A DNA stretch of 64,000 nt, taken from positions 1 to 64,000 of the forward strand of contig NZ_JABULH010000008.1 in NCBI RefSeq assembly GCF_013328205.1. The letters are read 5' to 3'. Below are positions 58,310-64,000 of the stretch, one piece after another. Origin of the DNA: Sphingomonas hominis (GTDB lineage Bacteria > Pseudomonadota > Alphaproteobacteria > Sphingomonadales > Sphingomonadaceae). The notes beneath the pieces are model-generated. The model was not told where the DNA came from and ran no database searches. It saw only the letters and a list, made by a program, of their open reading frames with translations. How positions within the stretch are numbered: position 1 is the stretch's first letter; each line of letters starts with the position of its first letter. Made by a program: the position numbers and the translations under genes.

Positions 58310-61300
58310 ATGCGCTTCGCCAGGCTTTCGCTCGAGCGCTATGGCCGCTTCGAGGGCTGCGAGCTGGAGTTCAGGGCTGGCAGCCCCGACCTGCACATCG
58401 TCTACGGCGCGAACGAGGCCGGGAAGACGACTTCGCTGGCCGCGGTGTCCGACCTCCTCTTCGGGTTCCCGGCCCGCTCGCCTTACAACTTCCTTTTCGA
58501 CTACGCGCTGCTCCGGGTCGGGGCGGTGCTGGAGGACGCCGGGCGCACGCTCGCATGCCGGCGCAAGAAGGGGACCGCGGGCACGCTGCTCGACGAGGCG
58601 GACGCGGCGATGGACGAAGCTCTCCTGCGAGGCATGCTCAAGGGCCAGACCAGGGAGACCTTCGGCCTCTCGTTCAGCCTGGATCAGGAGGCGCTCCGCT
58701 CCGGCGGCAGGGCGATGGTCGAGGCGAGGAACGACCTGGGTCGCACCCTGTTCGCGGCGGGCTCGGGCTTGACGGCCGTCGCCGACGAACTGAAGTCCCT
58801 GGAGGCCGAGGCGGACGCGATCTGGGGACCCACGGCGAAGGCGAGCCGGACCTACACGCAGGCTCAGCGCCAGCTCGCCGAGGCCGCGCGGCTCGTGAAG
58901 GAGAACGCGCTCAGGCCTAAGGCCTGGACCGACGCCAGGGCCGCAGCCGACGACACGTTCTCGATCCTGGAGCGGGCGCGGCGCGAGCGCGACGCCGTGG
59001 AGGAGGAGCTCAGCGGCCTCGAGCGCATGCGGCGGATCGCCCCGCTCGCCCGCCGCCGCGAGGAGGCGCTCGATGCGCTCGCGACGCACGCGGCGACTGT
59101 CGAGCTGGGCCGCCTCCGCGAGGACGCGGCCGAGAAGCTGATCGGGGAGGCGGAGGCGGCGGTGCGCGAAGCCGCCATGGCCGAGCAGCTCCGCGCCGAT
59201 CTGGGCGGGCGCCGCGACAAGGTGGCGGCGGATGCGGCCGCGCTGACCGAGGCGGAGGCCGTGGACGAAATGGTCGTCGAGGAAGGGGCCGTCGCCAAGG
59301 CGGCCCGTGACCTGGTCCGCCTGCAGGCGGAGCACGCAGCCGCGGTGGCGCTCGTCGAGGTGCGCCGCCGCGACGCGGGTCCGAACGCCGACGCTCCTCC
59401 CCCTCTGCGGGTCGTCTCCGCGCGGTTGCGCGAGCTCGCTCGGTTCTGTGGCGAGCTGCAGGCCGAGGAGCGCCACATCGCTAAGGCGCGGACCACGCTC
59501 GGCGAGCGGCGGCGGCGGGCGGAGGCGGAGCTGGCCAAGGTGCCTGAGGACGGCGCCGCTGAGGCGCTGACTGCGGCGCTCGATGCCGCCAAGGCCCTGG
59601 GCGCGGACGTGGACGGCCGCGTGGCGCAGGCCCGCGACGCCGCCAATGCGGCCTCCGCGCAGCTGCAGGCGGCGCTCGCAAGGCTGAAGCCCTGGCAGGG
59701 GCAGGTGGAGGAGCTGGTCTCGCTCCCCGTCGTCGGCGCGGCCGAGGCCGAGCGCGCGCGCGACAACGTCGCCGACCTGATCGCGGAGATCCGGCGGGAG
59801 GAGGACGGCGCCCGGCGCGCGTCCGAGCAGGTTGCGGCCGCCACGCTCGCGATCAACCAAGTCGAGACCGGGTCCGCGGTCTCGGCGGACGACCTGGCAG
59901 AGGCCAGGCAGGCCCGCGAGGCGACCTGGAGCCCGATCCGCGACCACGTGGTCGCGGGAGCGCCGCTTCCGCGGCCGGAGGAGGCCGTCCAGGCCTTCGA
60001 GTCGAGCGTGACGTCCGCGGACGAGCGCGCCGATCTGCGCTTCGCGCTGGCCGACGCATCCTCCCGCCTGTCGATCCTGCAGCAGCGCAGGTCGACCCAT
60101 GAGCTCGAAGCGGATCAGGCGCGCGCCCGCGCCGAGGCGTTGTCGAAGCGGCACAGCGAGGTCCTCGCCGGGTGGCAAGCGCGCTTGGTGCAGGCCGGCC
60201 TGCCCGCCATGGACCCGGCGGCGTTCATCACCTGGCAGGCGGAGCGCGCCAGCGCCGAGGAGGTGGCGCGCGAAGCCGGCCGGCTCGCGACCGAGGCCGA
60301 CCGTTGGGCAGCGCGTCGGGATGGCGCGAGAAGCGCCCTGTTCGCGGCGCTCTCCGTTGCGGACGGGGGCGGTGAAATCGCGCCTGTCCTCGGCATCGCC
60401 GATCGCCGCCAGGCGGCCCTCGACGAGGCGCTCAAGGCCCGGCTGCTCGCCCGCTCCGAGCTGGATCGCATCGACGAGGATGCCGCAGACCTCGACGCTC
60501 GCGCGCGGCGCCTCGCCTCCGACCTCGAGGAAGGCGCGCGCGCATGGCGCGAGGCGATCGGCAGGGCTGGTCTCGAAGTCGAGGTGGCGACCTGCGGGAC
60601 GGTGCTCGACGCGCTGGACGAGCTCCGCGAGGCGGTTGCAGCCGAGGCGGCGCTGAAGCGGCGGATCGGGAGCATAGTGAGGGACGAGCGCGAGCACGCG
60701 AACCGCGTCGGCGCCATCGCGGATCGACTCGGCGTGGCGGCCGGCGAGCCCGCGGCTCGCCTGGCCATGCTCAAGGCCCGCGTGTCGGCGGCACGGTCGG
60801 CGCAGGCCGTCCTAACGGGCATGACCGAGGAGGAGACCGCGCTGGAAAGGCGGATCGGCGGCGCGCGCGCCACGCTGGCGACCGCCGAAGCTGCCCTGAC
60901 GTCCGTTCTGGCGGAGACCGGCTGCGCGGACCGGACCGAGCTGACCGGGGCCATCGAGCGCTCCCGGGCCGTGACCGCCCTCAGGACCGACCTGGCCGCG
61001 ATCGAGAGGCGCATCGTCGAGGAGGGCGACGGACTGTCGCTCGACGAGCTGGTGGCGGCCTGCTCGGCCACCAATGCGGGCGAGGCGGCGGCCTCGGCAT
61101 CGTCGCTGCGGTCGCGGCTCGCGGACCTGAATGCCGCCGTCGACGCGGCCGCGACCGCACACGGGGAGGCGCGCAAGGCCTTCCAGTCGTTCGACACCGG
61201 ATCGACCTCGGCGGCGGACGCCGCCGCGGAGGCGGAGCAGGCGCGGGCGGAGCTCGAGGTCCTGTCCGAGCACTTTATCCTGAAGCGCGCCCAGGCGGTC

Positions 61301-61753
61301 ATGCTCAAGTGGGCGATCGAGCGCTACCGCGAGCGACACCAGGATCCGCTCCTCCTGCGCGCAGGCGAGCTGTTCGCCAAGCTCACCACGGGCCGGTACG
61401 CGTCGTTGAAGGTCGACAGCGAGGGCAGCTCGCCGCGCCTTCTCGGACTGCGCGACGACGGCCGCACGGTGGTGGAGGTCGGCGCCATGAGCGAGGGCAC
61501 GACCGACCAGCTCTTCCTGGCGCTCCGCCTCGCCGCCCTGGAGCGTTCTGTGGCGGCCGGTGTCGCGCTGCCCTTCCTCGCCGACGACCTATTCGTGAAC
61601 TTCGACGACGACCGCGCGCGGGCCGGGTTCGAGGTGCTCGCCGACGTCGCGCGCACGACGCAGGTCCTCTTCTTCACCCACCATCCCCACCTGGTGGCGA
61701 TCGCCAAGTCCGTGGTTGGCGCCCAGCTCCATTCCGAATGCGCGCTGCAGTGA
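58310..61753 (+). CDS. SbcC/YhaN-like AAA ATPase
   Basis: The 1147-residue SMC-like ATPase begins with YGANEAGKTTS (Walker A near residue 32) and ends with LPFLADDLFVNFDDDRARAG (Walker B) and FFTHHPHLV. The long middle part is Ala/Glu/Arg-rich coiled coil, as in SbcC and YhaN. It should clamp DNA and regulate the SbcD-like nuclease. The gene starts one base after the sbcD-like stop and its TGA overlaps the GTG of the next gene by two bases. Confidence 0.9.
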   Translation: MRFARLSLERYGRFEGCELEFRAGSPDLHIVYGANEAGKTTSLAAVSDLLFGFPARSPYNFLFDYALLRVGAVLEDAGRTLACRRKKGTAGTLLDEADAAMDEALLRGMLKGQTRETFGLSFSLDQEALRSGGRAMVEARNDLGRTLFAAGSGLTAVADELKSLEAEADAIWGPTAKASRTYTQAQRQLAEAARLVKENALRPKAWTDARAAADDTFSILERARRERDAVEEELSGLERMRRIAPLARRREEALDALATHAATVELGRLREDAAEKLIGEAEAAVREAAMAEQLRADLGGRRDKVAADAAALTEAEAVDEMVVEEGAVAKAARDLVRLQAEHAAAVALVEVRRRDAGPNADAPPPLRVVSARLRELARFCGELQAEERHIAKARTTLGERRRRAEAELAKVPEDGAAEALTAALDAAKALGADVDGRVAQARDAANAASAQLQAALARLKPWQGQVEELVSLPVVGAAEAERARDNVADLIAEIRREEDGARRASEQVAAATLAINQVETGSAVSADDLAEARQAREATWSPIRDHVVAGAPLPRPEEAVQAFESSVTSADERADLRFALADASSRLSILQQRRSTHELEADQARARAEALSKRHSEVLAGWQARLVQAGLPAMDPAAFITWQAERASAEEVAREAGRLATEADRWAARRDGARSALFAALSVADGGGEIAPVLGIADRRQAALDEALKARLLARSELDRIDEDAADLDARARRLASDLEEGARAWREAIGRAGLEVEVATCGTVLDALDELREAVAAEAALKRRIGSIVRDEREHANRVGAIADRLGVAAGEPAARLAMLKARVSAARSAQAVLTGMTEEETALERRIGGARATLATAEAALTSVLAETGCADRTELTGAIERSRAVTALRTDLAAIERRIVEEGDGLSLDELVAACSATNAGEAAASASSLRSRLADLNAAVDAAATAHGEARKAFQSFDTGSTSAADAAAEAEQARAELEVLSEHFILKRAQAVMLKWAIERYRERHQDPLLLRAGELFAKLTTGRYASLKVDSEGSSPRLLGLRDDGRTVVEVGAMSEGTTDQLFLALRLAALERSVAAGVALPFLADDLFVNFDDDRARAGFEVLADVARTTQVLFFTHHPHLVAIAKSVVGAQLHSECALQ

Positions 61754-64000
61754 GCGGACCCGCGAACAGCATCGCCCCGTTGGACCTAATCGCGGCCCAC
61801 GCGTGGCGCCGCGCGACGTTCACGACCTATTCGTTCAGCGCGTCCTTCACCGAGGCCGTGCTGATCGAGGCGCTCATGCGCCAGGGCGTCACCGACATCA
61901 CGATCCTGACCGACCCGCTCGGGTACCGCATGGCGCTGCGGGAACGGGGCGCGGTCCGGATCGGCCGCGAGTACGTCGTGCATCCCGTCGCGGTGCGGCA
62001 GGGCTGCTTCCATCCGAAGCTCATGGTGCTCGAGGCGGATGACGCGACCCACCTGACCGTGGGATCCGGCAACCTGACCTTCGGCGGCTGGTCCGCCAAC
62101 CTCGAGTGCGTCGAGCACCTCCATGCGAACGGGATGGCGGCGGCGGTCGGCGACATCGGCATGTTCTTCGCCGCCCTCGCCGACGCGCCGAACTGCGAGC
62201 ACGACGCCCGGAGCCACTGCCGCGCGCTGGCGGATCGCCTGGTCGGCGCGGCCGCCGCCGGCACGGACGACGGGGCCGTCCGGGTGCTCACCAGCCTCGA
62301 CGCGCCGATAGTCGATGGATTGACGGCCGCAGCCGGGGAGCTCGGTGGCGCGAGGACGCTGACCATCGCGTCTCCCTATTGGGAGGCGTCCGCTGTCGAG
62401 CGGCTGGCCAGGACGCTCGGCGTGGCGGAGGTCCGGGCCCACGTCCCGATCGCATCGGTCTCCGCGCCCGAGGGCTTGGACTGGCCTCGTGCGGCCAAGG
62501 GCGTGCGGCCCGTGCGCATCGAACATCTCGCGGTGGACGACGCGGCCGCCCGCGGCCTGCACGCCAAGGTCTTCGAGGTCGTCTGCGCCCGTGGTCGGCT
62601 GATCATGTCGGGCAGCGCCAACGCGACCGGCGCCGCGCTGACCCACGGCGGCGCGACGTCGCGCAATGTCGAGGTCTGCGTGCTGAGGACCGATCGCCGG
62701 GCCGGACGTCGGTGGCAGGTCCAGGAGGCGAAGGCGCCTCCGAAGCCCAAGTCGGTGCTTGAGGGCGATGATGACGAGGCCGAGGTGGGCGTGCTCGTGG
62801 CCGCTCACGTCGACGGGGGCATCGAGGGGCGGATCCTGACGCCTTGGAAGGCGGCTTCGGCCGTGGCCACGTTGGAGGTCTCGCGGCGCACCATCGCCAT
62901 CGGAACGGTGGAGGTGGAGGGCGGCGCCTTCACGATCGCGGTCGGTCAGCTCGACGACGAGGAGCTGTCGCTGGAGGGGCGGATCCAGCTGCGCTTTCAG
63001 GGTGGGGACGCGGTCGCTGAAGGCTTCGTGACCGCGCCGGACTTCGGGGCGATCAGGGGACGCGCCGGAAAGGCGCTGCCCTCGATGCTTGCGGTGCTGA
63101 AGAACCTGCAGACGCCCGAGGACGTGCTCGCCGTCATGGAGTTCTTCCGGGCCAACCCGGATGCGCTGAGGACGAGGTCGGTCATCCGCGGTCGCACCGC
63201 CGGAAGCGGGCCCGAGAAGGTAGACCCGCTGATCGATGCCGGCCTGGTGGGCCGGCCCACTGCGGACGCTGGCGATCGCCAACGCGAGGAGGGCGGTGGG
63301 CGTAAGGAGGAGCTCGCATGGCAGCGGTTCGTCGCAAGGCTCCTGCAGGCGTTCGCGCGCGGCCCCGCCCCGATCGAGGGTGACGACGAGGACGAGGCCG
63401 ATCGCACCGAGAAGGCGCGTCGCAAGCGCGTGGCGCAGGCGCGGCACGCGCTCGAGGTCGGCTTTCCCGAGCTCTTCCAGAAGCTGACCGCCACCATCGC
63501 CTCCGATGTGGAGCTCGTGAACATCGCGCGGCTCACCCACTTCGTGTGCGTCTCCACCGAGCACCCCGCGACCGAGGCGTTCGTGGCGCGGCTCGTCGGG
63601 CTGGGGCGCAAGGTTTCGCTCGGCCAGAACGCCAAGGACACGCTGGCCTGGTGCATCGTCCAGCTGGCCGCGGCCGGAGCCGGGCTGAACGCGGCGATGG
63701 CGCGCGGACGCATGCTGTCGCTGGGCATCGACCCGGACCAAGCGCCGGAAGCCGATTGCGCGCTGACGGGGTTTCGGGATCTGCTCGCTCCCGACGCCGA
63801 TCTTGATGCGACGTTCGCAGCGATACGGGCGACCCGCACGGTGCACGACGACGTGCGCGCACTCGAGGCCGGCTTGATGACCAACGTCGTGCCAGAGGGG
63901 CTGGAGGTGCTCGCCCATCACCCGTCCTGGCACAGGCTTCTCGAGCAATGCCGCCGCGAGCCGGAGCGCCGGCGCATCCGCTTCGTCGACCAGCCCGTCA
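61750..64000 (+). CDS. Phospholipase D-like nuclease-type protein (partial, runs off the window)
   Basis: The frame opens at GTG 61750, which overlaps the upstream TGA (GTGA), and stays open to the window end, at least 750 codons. Two HxK-type PLD half-sites are visible: CFHPKLMVLE with GSGNLTFGGW (residues 88-116), and LHAKVFEVVC with GSANATGAA (273-300). This makes a single-chain PLD-family nuclease or phosphodiesterase. The rest, about 450 residues, is unrecognised. In defence loci such proteins often precede helicases; the next gene lies outside the window. Confidence 0.82.
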   Translation, partial: MSGPANSIAPLDLIAAHAWRRATFTTYSFSASFTEAVLIEALMRQGVTDITILTDPLGYRMALRERGAVRIGREYVVHPVAVRQGCFHPKLMVLEADDATHLTVGSGNLTFGGWSANLECVEHLHANGMAAAVGDIGMFFAALADAPNCEHDARSHCRALADRLVGAAAAGTDDGAVRVLTSLDAPIVDGLTAAAGELGGARTLTIASPYWEASAVERLARTLGVAEVRAHVPIASVSAPEGLDWPRAAKGVRPVRIEHLAVDDAAARGLHAKVFEVVCARGRLIMSGSANATGAALTHGGATSRNVEVCVLRTDRRAGRRWQVQEAKAPPKPKSVLEGDDDEAEVGVLVAAHVDGGIEGRILTPWKAASAVATLEVSRRTIAIGTVEVEGGAFTIAVGQLDDEELSLEGRIQLRFQGGDAVAEGFVTAPDFGAIRGRAGKALPSMLAVLKNLQTPEDVLAVMEFFRANPDALRTRSVIRGRTAGSGPEKVDPLIDAGLVGRPTADAGDRQREEGGGRKEELAWQRFVARLLQAFARGPAPIEGDDEDEADRTEKARRKRVAQARHALEVGFPELFQKLTATIASDVELVNIARLTHFVCVSTEHPATEAFVARLVGLGRKVSLGQNAKDTLAWCIVQLAAAGAGLNAAMARGRMLSLGIDPDQAPEADCALTGFRDLLAPDADLDATFAAIRATRTVHDDVRALEAGLMTNVVPEGLEVLAHHPSWHRLLEQCRREPERRRIRFVDQPV

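Noticed and set aside
58172-60697. Long leftward frame of 841 codons opposite the SbcC-like gene
   Set aside because: Antisense shadow in a very GC-rich coiled-coil gene; no recognised domain, and the rightward gene has clear Walker motifs.
61786-63948. Long leftward frame of 720 codons at the right end
   Set aside because: Shadow of the rightward PLD-type gene, which has two HxK motifs and overlaps the upstream stop codon.
1-64000. CRISPR arrays
   Set aside because: No regularly spaced identical repeats with unique spacers were seen. The only regular arrays are the 17-base iterons at 39774-39878, which have a 21-23 base period and are too short for CRISPR.

Overview
The window looks like part of a large, high-GC, conjugation-associated plasmid of an alphaproteobacterium, most likely a sphingomonad. 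This rests on family resemblance and gene content, not on a database search. The evidence is a complete parA-parB-repA replicon with iterons and parS-like palindromes, a MobF relaxase with two accessory genes, several transposable elements, and large accessory blocks for metals and defence.

Region by region. 1-8.5 kb: an IS21-like end, a truncated gene, two repeat-containing lipoprotein genes, a small membrane protein gene, and a Tn3-family tnpR/tnpA pair whose 38-bp right terminal repeat (8487-8524) cuts a czcB gene after 37 codons. 8.5-25 kb: a metal island with czcC, a cation diffusion facilitator and its MerR regulator, an arsR-arsC-arsB-arsN2-arsH operon, copCD, a cnrYXH-type ECF sigma module, copAB, PepSY, DUF305 and DUF411 genes, and a MerR regulator with a mer-type operator in front of a glutaredoxin-MauE fusion. 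25-31 kb: a patchwork with small genes, an AbiEii-type toxin gene, a phosphatase gene split by an IS110/IS1111-type element with 65-bp terminal inverted repeats, and a Fic protein with an unusual C-terminus. 31-39 kb: relaxase, relaxosome accessory genes, a candidate oriT, and a run of small plasmid genes. 39-44.4 kb: XRE regulator, iteron origin, repA, two parS-like palindromes, parB, parA. 44.4-64 kb: a defence island with a Type III restriction-modification pair (res carries an in-frame amber codon), a sigma-like/M78-UvrD helicase module, a multi-ubiquitin/E2/JAB-E1/DUF6527 conjugation operon, and an SbcD-SbcC-PLD module that runs off the window.

How it works together. The copper block appears to be one regulon. 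The hexamer pair TGAGGG-N14-CGCGTA occurs with identical spacing in front of copC, the cnrYXH-like operon, copA and a DUF305 gene, with a one-base variant (CGAGGG) in front of another DUF305 gene. I infer that the ECF sigma factor at 16967-17536 reads these promoters and is released when the CnrX-like sensor binds metal in the periplasm. In the last 16 kb the gene order and overlapping stop/start codons suggest several coupled defence operons side by side. The Ubl conjugation operon between a protease-helicase fusion and an SbcCD-PLD module is the most interesting candidate system here.
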